This document shows, piece after piece, positions 45,879 through 56,134 of a DNA stretch of 64,000 nt. A model generated the notes under the pieces. The model worked only from the letters and a program-made list of their open reading frames with translations, was not told the DNA's origin and searched no databases. The stretch is taken from the NCBI RefSeq assembly GCF_027941955.1, contig NZ_CP115960.1, forward strand, positions 3,302,501-3,366,500, given 5' to 3'. The DNA is from Sphingomonas sp. 7/4-4. Its GTDB lineage: Bacteria; Pseudomonadota; Alphaproteobacteria; Sphingomonadales; Sphingomonadaceae. Positions within the stretch are counted from its first letter, which is position 1; every line of letters starts with the position of its first letter. A program made the position numbers and the translations under genes.

Positions 45879-47008
45879 TTACTGACCCGAACCCGGGCCG
45901 TACATGATTTCCACGCGGCGGTTCTGCAGTTCGCGGACGCCGTCGGCAGTCTCGACGCGCGGGCGGCTTTCGCCGAACGCTTCGGTCGAGATGACGCCTT
46001 CGGAAACGCCGCGGCCGGTGAAGTAGGCCTTAACCGAGTCGGCACGACGCTGCGAGAGACCCACGTTGTACGATGCAGGACCCGAACGGTCGGCGTGGCC
46101 GGCCAGCATGACCTGCGAGTTACCGCAGTTCTGATAGTTGCTGAGGGCGTTGTCGAGGATGCTCGCGGCCTCCGGCGTGATGTCCGACTTATCCCAGTCG
46201 AAGAACACGATGTACGGTCCGGGGTGCACTGCACGACCGGCGGCGGAGGAGCCGGCTCCGGCGGCGGCGGAGCAACGGGCTCCGGCGGCGGCGGTGCGAC
46301 GGGCTCGGGTGCGGGCTCGGGAGCGCCGAAGTTGAACACCAGTCCGCCCATGATGCTGTGCGACCGGAAACGGCCATACCACGGACGACCCGCAACATCG
46401 ACGAGCTCGGCGCCCGGCGCGTTGAAGAAGCGATACTTCAGCGACACGTCGATATTGTCGGAGATCGGTGCACGGACACCCGCGATTGCCTGCCAGGCAA
46501 CGACCGTATCCGAATCGTCGATGAAGTCGCCGTTGGTGTTCAGCCCAAGGCGGCTCTTGACCCGCGCAACGCCGAGGCCGGGGCCGACAAAGCCCTGCAC
46601 GCCGTCATCATCACCGAAGTCCCACAGCGCATTGACCATGAAGCTCAGTGCCGAGTCACGGCCGCCCGCATAGTCATAGGTGCCGCCCGGTGCGAAACCC
46701 GTGGCGCCTGCAGCGTTGACAACCGGAAGCCTGGTGGTCGAGCGAAGGCCCGTCACGTTGGCTGCGCGATAGCCGACTTCCGCCTCGAGGCGGACCGGGC
46801 CCAGGTCGTAACCGACCGTGCCGCCGACGTCGAAACCGGCGCGATGGTCAGTGGTGACGCTGTCGATCGCAGTGCCGACGTCCCAATCAATGTCTTCGAC
46901 CAGCATGGCGCCGCCCTCGACACCCACGTACCACGCATCGTCGCGTGCAAGTGCGGGCGTGCTGAGCGCGGTCGTCGCTAGTGCCAGAGTTACGGCAAGC
47001 TTCCGCAT
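45879..47008 (-). CDS. OmpA-like outer membrane protein
   Basis: About 376 residues: signal peptide (MRKLAVTLALATTALSTPALA), an eight-stranded barrel with aromatic strands (DDAWYVGVEGGAML, VSLKYRFF), a hinge of PPPPEP repeats and an OmpA_C peptidoglycan-binding domain (FFDWDKSDITPEA, HADRSGPASYNVGLSQRRA). The frame breaks near 46222; one C or G restores QCTPGPYIVFF. Ribosome site AAGGGG precedes the ATG. The codon use and strong terminator fit a highly expressed gene. Confidence 0.92.
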
Positions 47009-47118
47009 ATTAATCCCCTTTCAAAGTTGTCACTTACGGACAGCGACAAACTCACTACCGAAACGAAAGTTTCTGCGCAAGCACACAAAACCGGGACTGT
47101 TGCATCAATGACACAGGT

Positions 47119-47624
47119 TTAAACGCCTTCGATCAAACCATGTGTGCGCAATGCTTCCAGCACCGAGGCTATCGCTGCCCGAGCCTCCGCATCAACCGTC
47201 GATCCTCCCGCCGGTTCCGCGATGGCAGCGCCCCTTGGGCCAACCATTTGGTTTCCCTCGACAAATAATTTTCCATGGAGCTCGCCCAGCCGCCACGCAC
47301 CCCCGTGAACAGCGCAAAGCTACCGGTCGAGCCGATCCAGAGCTGCGTTCCCTCCCGCGGCCGCACGAAAAGCCAGCCCGAATGCGTCCACCCGGCAATT
47401 TCATGCGCATGGCCCGCCCAGTCGCCGCCCGGGGCACTTCCGACGATCCAGCAATCGCCCGGATCCGGATTCGCCGGCGGCGCGTCGATCGCGGCGGCGA
47501 TCACCGCGCCCTGCACTGCGATATCGAGGCGCGCGACGGCCTCGTTGACCGTCATCTCCTTCTGCGCCTGCCCCGGCTGGAGCAGCGGCAGCGCCAGCCG
47601 CGGCGTATGCATGTCGCTCATCAT
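47119..47624 (-). CDS. DUF2793 protein, GTA tail/fibre-associated
   Basis: About 168 residues after repair; core LPLLQPGQAQKEMTVNEA and GDCWIVGSAPGGDWAGHAH is the DUF2793 signature, found with GTA and prophage tail genes. A C-terminal helix follows. The frame breaks near 47229 in GGGG; one G gives GGAAIAEPAGGSTVD and the stop at 47119. It starts 9 bp after the gp15-like gene behind a GGGAGAG site and ends the cluster. Confidence 0.82.
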
Positions 47625-47633
47625 TTCTCTCCC

Positions 47634-49776
47634 TCAAGCCAGTTCGAGCGTTGCCGACGGCGACAGGCCATGCGAGCCGATCTGCCGGACGACCACGCCT
47701 GTCGCCGCAACTCGCTCTTCGGCGGTCAGTGCGAATCGCGGCTCGGTCGTTTCCACGATGTGCGGCGGGTCCCCGGCGCGCGCGATCGTCACTTGATAGC
47801 GCTCGCTTTCCTCGCCCAGCGGCGCGTCCACCCCGTCGATCCAGTCCCACCCCAACCTGCTGCGCCGGATCCAGCGGACCTCCGCGCTCCCGTCAGGCAG
47901 AGCGTCGATGCGCAGATGCACAGGCGCCGGAGGCACGATCGAGATGCCGGTCATGGCCGCTTCGGCCTCGGCCGCATCCTCGTCTCCAACCCCTTGGGCG
48001 AGCACGCGCGCGCTGGTGCTAATCGTCTGCATCGACAGGTCGAGCGTCACCAGCGCCTCGGGTTCGAGCAGCACGAATCGATCCCCGGGCATTTGCCCCC
48101 AGCCGCGCCTTCGGTTCCGCGACGTCCGCGCCAGAGGCCGCTCAGCCGCCATTGCCTGGCACCGAGCGGCACCGCGTGCGCGAACTGGAGCAGTTCCTCG
48201 CCCACCATCGCCAGATTCGCCCCCGCCGCCAGCGCGGCGGCATCGGCGTCGTGCAGCAGCATCGCGCCGTTCGCGAGCTCGACCACGAGCGCGTTCGCGC
48301 GATCCTCGATATGGCTCGGGGCCGGTCCGGGCGCAGTCACGACATGCCCCAGCACCGCCGGCATCGCCGTCGCCCCCGCCGGCGACCAGCTCGCGCCGTC
48401 CGTGCTGATCAGCAATGCCGCGCTTCGCCATCCGGGGCCGGTCCCCGCCGCGGCGATCGCCAGTCGCGGCGTCGTCGCCAGCGAACCGAGCGGCGGCAGC
48501 TCGAAGGCATGGACTCGCGTCTCCCCCGTCGCGAGATCGGGCGCGGGCAGCACCCGCCCGCCGCTCGCTTCGGCACTCGGCGCGCCGGGCGTCACTGCGA
48601 CGCATTCGAGCAGCACCACCATGTTCTCCAGCCGCCACCGCTCGACGCGCCACGTCCCCGGCGCGCCCGCTATGGTCACGCGCTCCCCCGGCCGTACCTC
48701 CAGCGATCCCCAGGGCAGCGCCACGGTGCGCCGCTCGCGTTCCACGTCGAATCGCATCAGCGCCGCCTCGGCGATCGTCTTGGCGCCGGGCGCGTCGATC
48801 GCCGCGGCAAGCTCCATCCGCGCCTCGCGCACGCCGGCGCCCGGCCGCATCGCGCGCTGCACCCCGGCCTGATAGTCGCGCCCGGGCTCGTAATAAGCGA
48901 GCGTCAGCGTGCGCGGTGCGGAATCGGCTGCGGCGATGTCGCGCCGGTCTCGGCCGTGCTCCTCGCCCGCGCCCATGTCCGCCAGTTCCACCGCGGCGCC
49001 GTCGCCGTGCAGCAGCGCCAGCATCCCGGCATCGGCGCGGAACCATCCCCCGCGGCGCCCGCCAATGTCTCGATCACGGCGCGCGCGCTCGCGCCCGAAG
49101 CGGCGAAGCCCGCCAGCGCGGTCGTGCCTTCGTCGGCGGCCAGCACGTCGCCGGCCAGCGCCCGCGCGATCGCGCCCGCAGCCTGCGGCCCCGAATCGGC
49201 GATCACTTCGAAGCTCAGCGAAGGAATGCGATTGCCGAAATCGCCGAGCTCGAGATCCTCGAACACCGCGTAGGCAATCCCGCGATGCGCGGGCGTCATC
49301 CCGCCCTCCGCCGCGGCGATCAGCGGGTCGGGCGCCTGGTCCTCGGAGCCCGGATGCAGGCGGAACCCGGTGCGCGCCTTGAAGTCGCCCGCGGCGCCGC
49401 GCAGCAGCTTGCCGTCCGCCCAGATCCGCCCGATGCCCAGGATCGGCCGCGCCGACAGCGCAACTGCGAAGGAAGCGGTATAGCTGTAATTCGTCGTGCT
49501 CGGCCGTCCCTTGCCGCCGCTCTGCGTCGATCGATGTTCGACAAGGTCGGTCGCCCAGATCACCGATCCCGCCACGCGCATCGTCCCGAATATCTTCGGG
49601 ATCTGCGTGCCGTAGGAGGATGTCTGCACGCGCAGTTCGCTCAGCCGCGGCCCTTCGCGGCCCTTGGGCTTGAACAGCACTTCGCGATCGACCACGCCGC
49701 CCAGCAGGCCGCCGATCGCCCCGCCCACCGGCCCGCCGATCAGGCTGCCGGCGACCGTCAATACGATTGTCGCCAT
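47634..49776 (-). CDS. GTA host-range / tail tip protein (gp15-like)
   Basis: About 714 residues after two repairs (GGGGG near 49050 and near 48110). The N-terminus MATIVLTVAGSLIGGPVGGA and SYGTQIPKIFGTMRVAGSVI match phage tail tip/megatron proteins; the middle is Phage-tail_3-like (ALLISTDGASWSP). The C-terminus has fibronectin-like strands (DALPDGSAEVRWIRR). It is much shorter than the roughly 1300-residue RcGTA gp15, which has an added TIM-barrel; here a TIM-barrel is found in the gp12-like protein instead. It should contact the recipient surface. Confidence 0.85.
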
Positions 49777-49777
49777 G

Positions 49778-50188
49778 TCAGTCTCCTGTCGCCAAGCGCC
49801 AGCGGCCGATCACCGGCCAGGGCAATTCGGGCCGCTCCACCACGCGCCGCAGCATCGCGTCGGCATGGATCACGCCCGCCTCCGCCTGGATCGCGAAATG
49901 CAGCTGCCCCGGGCCCGCTTTGAAGAGCACCAGGTCCCCAGGCCGCGCCTCGTCCGCGGGCATCAGTCCGAGCGCCTCGATCGCCGCACCCACCCGCACG
50001 GCATCGCCGCTGCGCAGCGCATAGCCGCTCGGCACAGGCCCCTCGAACCCCTCCGCCCGCAACGCCAGCGCCGCCAGCCCGATGCAATCGAGTCCTTCGG
50101 CGAGCCCCTCGGCGCTTCGCCCGTGCAGCCGGAACCGCACGCCCAAAGCCGCCCGCGCCGCCGCGACGGCGCGCTCGCCGGGCATCAT
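49778..50188 (-). CDS. GTA tail NlpC/P60 cell-wall peptidase (gp14-like)
   Basis: 136 residues; catalytic Cys in EGLDCIGLAAL and His in GPGQLHFAIQAE, with a PGDLVLFKAG strand, the NlpC/P60 layout. In RcGTA gp14 sits at the tail tip and opens peptidoglycan for DNA entry. Double ATG start overlaps the gp13-like stop (ATGATG). Confidence 0.9.
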   Translation of the reverse strand: MMPGERAVAAARAALGVRFRLHGRSAEGLAEGLDCIGLAALALRAEGFEGPVPSGYALRSGDAVRVGAAIEALGLMPADEARPGDLVLFKAGPGQLHFAIQAEAGVIHADAMLRRVVERPELPWPVIGRWRLATGD

Positions 50189-50991
50189 CCGCCCGGATAC
50201 CGCGTCAGCAGGTCGATCCCCGGCAGCCAGGGCTCGCCGCGGAAATTGACGGCATTGCCGAACCGGCCCGCACAGGTCGCAAGGCTCTTGTCGCACCCCT
50301 CGATCAGCTCGACCAATGCGCCCACGCCCGCAAAGCGCGGCGGCCGCCGCAATGTCACCGTCGCGCCGTCCGAGCGCGCGACTGCATCCTCCAGCCCCGA
50401 ATTGCCGCCGCCGAACCAGCGCAGCCGCCCGCCGCCATAGCCATTGGCCACAGGCTCGCCCGCATCGAGCGTCACCACCGATCCCGCCACCGCAGTCACC
50501 CGCGCGAACCGCCGCCGCCCCGCCATCGCCACGCGGCAACGCCGGTCGCCCAGTTCGGCACGGCATTCGGGCGAAGTCTCCTCCACCACCGGCCGCTCGA
50601 GCACTTCCGAGAGCCCGCGCAGCTCCGCGGTCAGCATCCCGCCGCGCGTCTCGACCGCACCGATCGTCCCTTCGCCCAGCGCCACCCTCTCGCCCGGCGC
50701 CGTCCAGTCGGTCGCGAACAGCATCACCCGCGCTCCGTCCCAGCGCCCGGCGAGCAGATCCGCCTCGCCGATCGCAGCGCTGGTCAACGCGCCGGTCACG
50801 TCCATGCTGTCGGCGTCGAGGCTCGCGCTCCGGCTGATCGCGCTCGGCGTCATCCCGGGCGCCGCGCGATAGACGAGACCGTCGATTTCCAGGTCGCGAT
50901 CATGCGCGGTGATTCCGATCGTCACGCCGTCGCGCCGCTCGATCCGCCAGCACAAGGCGAGCGTGGTGCATTCCCCATCGAGCCAGCTCAT
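50185..50991 (-). CDS. GTA tail hub protein (gp13-like, DUF2163)
   Basis: 268 residues, start MSWLDGECTTLALCWRIER. DUF2163/TIGR02218 family. The C-terminal half has four cysteines (SPECRAELGDRRC, EGCDKSLATCAG) placed to hold an Fe-S cluster, as known for RcGTA hub and lambda gpL. ATGA overlap with the gp12-like gene. The protein joins distal tail ring to tip. Confidence 0.92.
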   Translation of the reverse strand: MSWLDGECTTLALCWRIERRDGVTIGITAHDRDLEIDGLVYRAAPGMTPSAISRSASLDADSMDVTGALTSAAIGEADLLAGRWDGARVMLFATDWTAPGERVALGEGTIGAVETRGGMLTAELRGLSEVLERPVVEETSPECRAELGDRRCRVAMAGRRRFARVTAVAGSVVTLDAGEPVANGYGGGRLRWFGGGNSGLEDAVARSDGATVTLRRPPRFAGVGALVELIEGCDKSLATCAGRFGNAVNFRGEPWLPGIDLLTRYPGG

Positions 50992-53239
50992 TCGCGCACC
51001 TCGATCAGCGGCACCGAAGCCGCCGCCCCCGCCAGATAGGTCGCCCGGCTGACATTGAGCCGATCCTCCGCGAACCGCACCGGCACATCGAAGTCGAAGC
51101 TCGCCGTCACCACCGCACCCGCGGCCGGCGCCGCATCGAGCGTGACCATCCCGCCGTCGCCGAGCGTGAAGCCCTCCGTAGCCAGCCCGTCCACCGCCAC
51201 CCGCACGCTGCCACTCACCGGCCGGGTGATCCGCCGCGTCACCTCGCCATAGCGCCGCACCAGCTGGAACCGCGCCTCGGCCCCGTCGCCGACGCCGAGC
51301 ACTTCCTCCTCGCCCGAGGCATCGAACGGATCGCGCAGCCGGAAACCCCGCGCCGGCCCCATCCGCGCGCGGAAGAACCCGATCAGCGCGGCGATGTCCG
51401 CCTCGGATCGCACGCCCGGCCCGACATCGTAGCGCATCCGCGCCTCGGCCCATTCGGCATTGCGGTTCTCGCGCCCGCCCGCGCTGGTCACGATCGCCGT
51501 CGAAACCTCGGGCGCCACTTCGGCTTCGCGACCCAGCGCGAGCGGGAACAGCACGTCGTCGAACGCGTCCACATCACTCTCCCCATCGAAATGCACGAAG
51601 CCGTCGCGCAGCACCTGCGGCAGCGCCCAGACGAAGGTCGCCGCGACCCCGCGCCGGCGCCCCCGTTCCGCCGCCGCGGCGATCGGTCGCCACTGCGCCT
51701 TGTCCTCGGGGTTCAGCACGAACCCCGCGAGATAATGCTGGTCCGCCGCCGCATAACCGAGCCGCGCCTCGGCGAGCATTACGCCTCTGGTGCTCAGCGC
51801 CTCATTGCCCGCCGCCGCCCAGTCATAATCCTCGAGCTGGAGTATATCGAACGCCGGCGCCGCCCAGCCGATCGGCAAATTGGCGCGCTGGAGCTCGGGC
51901 ATCGCTTTATCCAGCACCGTCGGCAGATAGGCGAGCAGCAGCACCTCGGCCCCCGGCGCCCAACGCACCACGTCGCGCAACGCCAACGTCGATGCCGTCA
52001 GCAAGGCCCCCGCCGCGTCGAGCACCGCGGTGTCGACCGGCCCCCGCACATTCTGCTCGGCCGGATCGTCCAGTTCGGCCCGCGCCGCATCGTCATGGAT
52101 GCACAGCCGCCCGTCGGGCATCACCCACCACCACGGCTCGCCGATCTGGAACTTCACCGTCAGCCCCGCGACCTGCGCGATGCCCACGAACGCCAGCGCC
52201 ACCACCCGCAGATAATACATCGCCCCCGAATGCGCGGGGGAGAGCAGGGCCGAGGGCGGGCTCCACCCGGTCAGCCCCGGCGATCCGTCGGCCGCGCGCT
52301 GCTTCCAATTGTTCCAGCAATGCTGGTCGAGCAATTCGTACGACAGCGACCAGATCATTTCATAACCGAGCGCCCTGGCCCGCACCGCGAAGTCGCCATG
52401 CCACGCCGCACACGCCACATTCAGCGTGCCGCCGGCCAGGCTCACATAATAGCCGCCCGAATTGGGCTCGAGCCGGAAATAATGGCTCATCCCCACATAA
52501 TGCAGGATGCTCCCGCGATAGCCGAGCTGCAGCGCGTTGCGCAGCACCCGCGCCGGCGTCAGATGATAGCAATCGTCATAGCCGTTCGCGATCTGCAGCC
52601 CATGCTCGGGCACCACCACATCGCCGATCGCGAGCACCGAACCCGGCCCCTTGCATGCGATCCCGCTGATCTCGACCCAGGCCCCGGCCGGCGCCGCCAG
52701 CGCCGCATCGGCTGCGGTATATCCCGCCGGCACCAGCGACACGAACATCCGGTCGACATCGCCCGCGAACACGGGGTCCGCCTCGCCGGGCAGCAGATAT
52801 CCGCCCTCGACGCTGGCAAAGTCGATCGTCACCACCGCATCTTCCGGCGCGCCGCTCGCATAATTCCACAACCGCACATACCAGGCGCGCGGGTTCCCCC
52901 GGCATCGCGCCCCTCGATCGTCAGCACCGGGCCGTTGACGGCGTCGAGCGCCAGCACGCCGGCGGACCGCCAGCGAAACCGCAACCGGCACCCGCGAAAG
53001 TCGCGATCGGTCTCGTAGCGAAGCAAAGGATGATCGTGCCGGTCCTCGGCCTCCCAGATCAGCCCGGCGAGATCATCCTGGCGATAGAAGACCGCATCGA
53101 CCCGCAGCGCATCGGGCGTCGTCGTCGTCACCGCAGCCATCATCGGCCGCGGGAAATTGACCGTCCAGTAAGCCGGATCGAAGCGCGAAATCACGCCCTC
53201 CGCTTGCCCCCGCCGTTCGGATGCGAGCCAATGCGCCAT
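50988..53239 (-). CDS. GTA distal tail protein (gp12-like DUF2460) fused to a TIM-barrel domain
   Basis: About 750 residues after repair of GGGGG near 52898. Residues 1-180 are a beta-rich tail-sheath-like domain (DPAYWTVNFPRPMMAAV). About 190-530 reads as a TIM barrel of glycoside-hydrolase type, with candidate acidic residues in FQIGEPWWW (near 367) and DILQLEDYDW (near 470). The last 200 residues are the DUF2460/TIGR02217 module (AEVAPEVSTAIVTSAGGREN), which alone corresponds to RcGTA gp12. I recall similar fused proteins in sphingomonads. Enzyme activity is unproven. Confidence 0.85.
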
Positions 53240-53242
53240 AAA

Positions 53243-53340
53243 ACTCCCTCTCCCCTCCGGGGAGAGGGCCGGGAGAGGGGAAGTGCCACGCACTCACCCT
53301 TCCTGCCCCTCTCCCAACCCTCTCCCCGGAGGGGAGAGGA
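53243..53340. repeat. CTCTCCC-type palindromic repeat inside the GTA cluster
   Basis: CTCTCCCCTCCGGGGAGAGG at the left and CTCTCCCCGGAGGGGAGAGG at the right pair with themselves and each other. It separates the gp12-like and gp11-like genes, which usually abut. Confidence 0.85.
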
Positions 53341-53347
53341 CTAGTGC

Positions 53348-53911
53348 TCATTCCACCCCAGCCAGCGCCGCCTTCACCGCCCGCGCCACTTGCCGGCTCG
53401 ACTGCGCCAGCGCCCGCGGCGCTTCGCCCGGCCCGGCATTCACCGTGATCGCCACCCGCACCTCGCGCGGCCCACTCGCCGCCGGCGCCGCCACCTGTCC
53501 CGCGCTCGACGGCACGAACAGCTCCGGCCCGCGCTCGCCGACCCAATAAGGCCGCCCGGGGCTCACCGGCCCGCCCGTCGCCCGCCCCGGCGATCCGCCG
53601 AACAGCCCCAGGATCGCACCCAGCAATCCGCCGCCACTCGACGCGCCGCCGCCCAGCGACCCCAGTCCCTGGTGCAGCGCCGATGCCGCGATCTCGCCGA
53701 GCACGCCCAGCGCCATCACGCGCAGATCCTCGAACCCCAATTTGCCGTTCTTCACCGCTCGCAGCAGCGCGTTTTCGACTGCGCGCCCGGCGCGGTCGGC
53801 GCCCGCCTCCAGCGGTCCCTCGATTGCCCCACGCATCTCCGCCACATCGCGCGCAAAGCCCTTCGTGTCGGCGCGCACGCTGACGATCAGCCGTTCGATC
53901 TCTTCATCCAT
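53348..53911 (-). CDS. GTA tail tape-measure protein (gp11-like)
   Basis: 187 residues from MDEEIERLIVSVRADTKGFA. Helical N-terminus, glycine-rich middle (GLGSLGGGASSGGGLLGA) and the phage tape-measure C-terminal signature GGPVSPGRPYWVGERGPELF. Tail length follows tape length; this is near the RcGTA size (about 220), so a short tail is expected. ATG lies 8 bp inside the gp10.1-like stop. Confidence 0.9.
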   Translation of the reverse strand: MDEEIERLIVSVRADTKGFARDVAEMRGAIEGPLEAGADRAGRAVENALLRAVKNGKLGFEDLRVMALGVLGEIAASALHQGLGSLGGGASSGGGLLGAILGLFGGSPGRATGGPVSPGRPYWVGERGPELFVPSSAGQVAAPAASGPREVRVAITVNAGPGEAPRALAQSSRQVARAVKAALAGVE

Positions 53912-54231
53912 CGGGAAAAAGCTCCTTGAGCCGGGCAAGCTCGCCATCGCCGAGCGGCGCCGCTTCTTCGCCAGCCAGCGCCCTTGCCAGCGCGCCCAGT
54001 TCGGCCGGCGTCGCGTTCCAAAAGGTGTCAGGCGTCCAGCCGAACGCGAGACCAGACGCCCCCGCAAGCCGAACAGCGCGACCAGAAAACTCCTCCCCGG
54101 AACGGGGAGGGGACCAGCCGCAGGCTGGTGGAGGGGTTCTCCACAGAGGATATCGCCCGTGGCGCTCCCTCCACCACCGCCTTCGGCGGCGGTCCCCTCC
54201 CCGTGCCGGGGAGGATCTGATCCACCCCCAT
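53904..54231 (-). CDS. GTA tail assembly chaperone (gp10.1-like), 5' end hit by a repeat
   Basis: The conserved part is about 62 residues (AVRLAGASGLAFGWTPDTFW, NATPAELGALARALAG, LARLKELFPDG) and matches the DUF2376-type chaperone. No ATG, GTG or TTG lies between this part and the palindromic repeat. An ATG overlapping the gp10-like stop (TGATG at 54231) opens a frame through the whole repeat, but joining it to the conserved part needs two extra bases. So the repeat is either a translated insert or has destroyed the native start. Confidence 0.6.
54086..54220. repeat. GGGGAGG-flanked palindromic repeat in the chaperone gene
   Basis: Arms CTCCTCCCCGGAACGGGGAG and CCCCTCCCCGTGCCGGGGAG, with inner hairpins around CCAGCCGCAGGCTGG and CCGCCTTCGGCGG. 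Same family as 13190-13312, 31407-31540 and 56135-56275. It falls between gp10 and the conserved part of gp10.1, normally a zero-gap junction. Confidence 0.85.
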
Positions 54232-54541
54232 CACCGCCCCGCCAATATCTGCCCGATCAGCGCCTTGAGCGCTGGCATGTTCGCCGCCAGCCCGCGCGCC
54301 GTCACGCCCTCGGCAAAGCTCTCGCGGCTCAGCCCTTCGGGCCGCTCGCGCAGGCAATGCCAGAACAGGGCGACCATCTCGCTTAGCGCCAGCCGCCCCT
54401 CGGCGGCACGCTCGACTAAGGCGAACAGCGGCCCCAGCTCCCCTCCGCCGCCACCAGCGCCGAGAAGCTCGGCCGCAGCACCAGCATCTCGCCGGCAATG
54501 CGCAGCTCCGCCTCGCCCCGCGCGGGATTCGCCCCGCTCAC
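54231..54541 (-). CDS. GTA gp10-like family protein
   Basis: About 103 residues after repair: starts VSGANPARGEAELRIAGEML (GTG overlapping the major tail stop), then LALSEMVALFWHCLRERP and ANMPALKALIGQILAGR, the GTA_gp10 pattern. The frame breaks near 54442 in GGGG; without the extra G it would stop after 41 codons, so automatic calling would miss this gene. Probably acts with the tail assembly chaperone. Confidence 0.85.
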
Positions 54542-54945
54542 GCGCTCACCACCGGCCCGGAACTCTCCAGGCTCAGCGTGTAGCTGCGCTCGCCGTTGAA
54601 ATCCCCGGCATAGTCCAGCCGCGTCACCAGGAACCGCCCGGTCATGCTCTCGCCGCTCTCGAAGCTCAGCCGGTAATCATCGATCACGCCGGAAAGCGCA
54701 TTGGTCTTCACCCGCGTTTCCGCCGCGGATCCCGTGAACACCCCGGCGCCCGAAACACTCACCGAACGCACCCCCGCGCCCGACAGCAATTCGCGCCACC
54801 CGCCCGAATCCTTCGACGTGATCACCACCGCCTCGCCATTGACGCTGAGCTGCGTCGTCCGCAGCCCGGCCACCGTGGTGAAGCCCACCGGCGATCCGCC
54901 ATTCCCCACCTTGAGCAGGAACGCGCTACCCTTCTCCGCCGCCAT
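54538..54945 (-). CDS. GTA major tail protein (gp9-like)
   Basis: 135 residues: MAAEKGSAFLLKVGNGGSPV, GLRTTQLSVNGEAVVITSKD, GGWRELLSGAGVRSVSVSGA, and the YTLSLESSGPV C-terminal strand. This is the TIGR02126-type tail tube protein stacked along the tail. AGGAGAAAG ribosome site. Confidence 0.95.
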   Translation of the reverse strand: MAAEKGSAFLLKVGNGGSPVGFTTVAGLRTTQLSVNGEAVVITSKDSGGWRELLSGAGVRSVSVSGAGVFTGSAAETRVKTNALSGVIDDYRLSFESGESMTGRFLVTRLDYAGDFNGERSYTLSLESSGPVVSA

Positions 54946-54955
54946 GTTCTTTCTC

Positions 54956-55357
54956 CTAATCGGTTTGAAGCATCCGCACCCGGAACTCGACGACCGCCGC
55001 GCACAGCCCCGGCCCCTCGCGAAAGATCCGGCTGCGCAGGAACGCCAGGCTGGCGATCCGCCATCCTTCGCCCAGCTCGCGCGGCAGTCCGGACACCGCC
55101 GCGGCGGCATGGTCGGCCAGCGCTCGCAGCCGCGCGCGGTCCTCGCCCGCCTCGAACAGCCCGACGGCCAGCCGGCCCTCGCGCCCGATCATGTCCTTGG
55201 TGCTCCAGTCGACGAGCACCGGATCCTCGACCACCGCAAAGGGCCGCACCGCGCGCGCCGGGGCTGCATCGAACACCCCGTTGATCGCGATCCCCAGCCC
55301 CGGATGCGCGCCGAGCACTGCCTCGACCGCCTCGGTCAACACTGCATGCGCGCTCAT
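54956..55357 (-). CDS. GTA tail terminator (gp8-like, DUF3168)
   Basis: 133 residues with HPGLGIAINGVFDAAPARAV, the family's Pro/Phe VEDP segment and WRIASLAFLRSRIFREGPG. DUF3168 proteins cap the upper end of the tail tube. ATGA overlap with the gp7-like gene. Confidence 0.9.
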   Translation of the reverse strand: MSAHAVLTEAVEAVLGAHPGLGIAINGVFDAAPARAVRPFAVVEDPVLVDWSTKDMIGREGRLAVGLFEAGEDRARLRALADHAAAAVSGLPRELGEGWRIASLAFLRSRIFREGPGLCAAVVEFRVRMLQTD

Positions 55358-55563
55358 CGCATCAACCCTCCCAGCCAGCGGAGCGCCGGATCGCGCAGCC
55401 AGCGCCGCCCGAGCCCGCGTCCCGAAATCACCACGCGCCCGGCCTCGGCCTCGGCCGACACGCCCGGCAGCGTTTCCCGCGCCGTCGCCGCCAGCCGGAC
55501 CGCGGCACGCTCCGCCGCCGCCGCGCCCAGCGTCTCCGCCCGCGCCTCGAAACCCTCCATCAT
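55354..55563 (-). CDS. GTA head-completion (stopper) protein, gp7-like
   Basis: 69 residues (MMEGFEARAETLGAAAAERA ... GRVVISGRGLGRRW). The length is about half of RcGTA gp7, and the domain matches the short HK97-gp10-like form. Double-ATG start overlaps the gp6-like stop. Assignment rests on position and small-domain similarity, so the exact role is less certain. Confidence 0.75.
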   Translation of the reverse strand: MMEGFEARAETLGAAAAERAAVRLAATARETLPGVSAEAEAGRVVISGRGLGRRWLRDPALRWLGGLMR

Positions 55564-56114
55564 GCCGATCGCCGCGCATTCTCGAACCGCATCCGCCGCC
55601 ACGGCCGCCACAGGGCCGCGACTGCCGCCGGCGGCGCGCCACCGCTCGCCCGCGCCTCGAACAGATGCGCCGCCAGCAGCACCACGCCCTGCGTCAGCGG
55701 CGCGGGCAGGCCGCTCCACTCCGCGGCGAGACCCGCCGCATAGCCGACCCGCAGCCGTCCCGCCGCGATCGCCGCACTGCCGCGCACCCAGCCTTCGCCC
55801 GCGGCATCGATGTCGATCGCATAGGTGTCGGCGGGCAAGGCGAAGCCGTTGTCGGACACGTTCAGTCCCTCGACGCTGTCGATCGTCGTCACCGGCGCGC
55901 CGATGAGCCGCTGCCACGCGGCGTGCGCGGGCAGCACCGCCTGCCATGTCCGCACGATCAGGGCTTGGCCGGTAAACGCCTCGCACAGCGCCAGCGCAGT
56001 TTCGGCATGCGTATCGAGCAGCGCGTCCTCGGCCGTGCCCGGGATGCGTAAATGAAGCTTGGCGGCATCGCGTGCAGCAACGATCGCCGCCGCCGGAAAG
56101 GGCGGAGCAAGCAT
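55560..56114 (-). CDS. GTA head-tail connector (adaptor, gp6-like)
   Basis: 184 residues, with AKLHLRIPGTAEDALLDTHA and LCEAFTGQALIVRTWQAVLP as in phage gp6-like head-tail connectors. Forms the ring under the portal. AGGAG ribosome site 6 bp before the ATG. A palindromic repeat separates it from the capsid gene. Confidence 0.92.
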   Translation of the reverse strand: MLAPPFPAAAIVAARDAAKLHLRIPGTAEDALLDTHAETALALCEAFTGQALIVRTWQAVLPAHAAWQRLIGAPVTTIDSVEGLNVSDNGFALPADTYAIDIDAAGEGWVRGSAAIAAGRLRVGYAAGLAAEWSGLPAPLTQGVVLLAAHLFEARASGGAPPAAVAALWRPWRRMRFENARRSA

Positions 56115-56134
56115 AAGTGTCTCCTTGCATCTAA

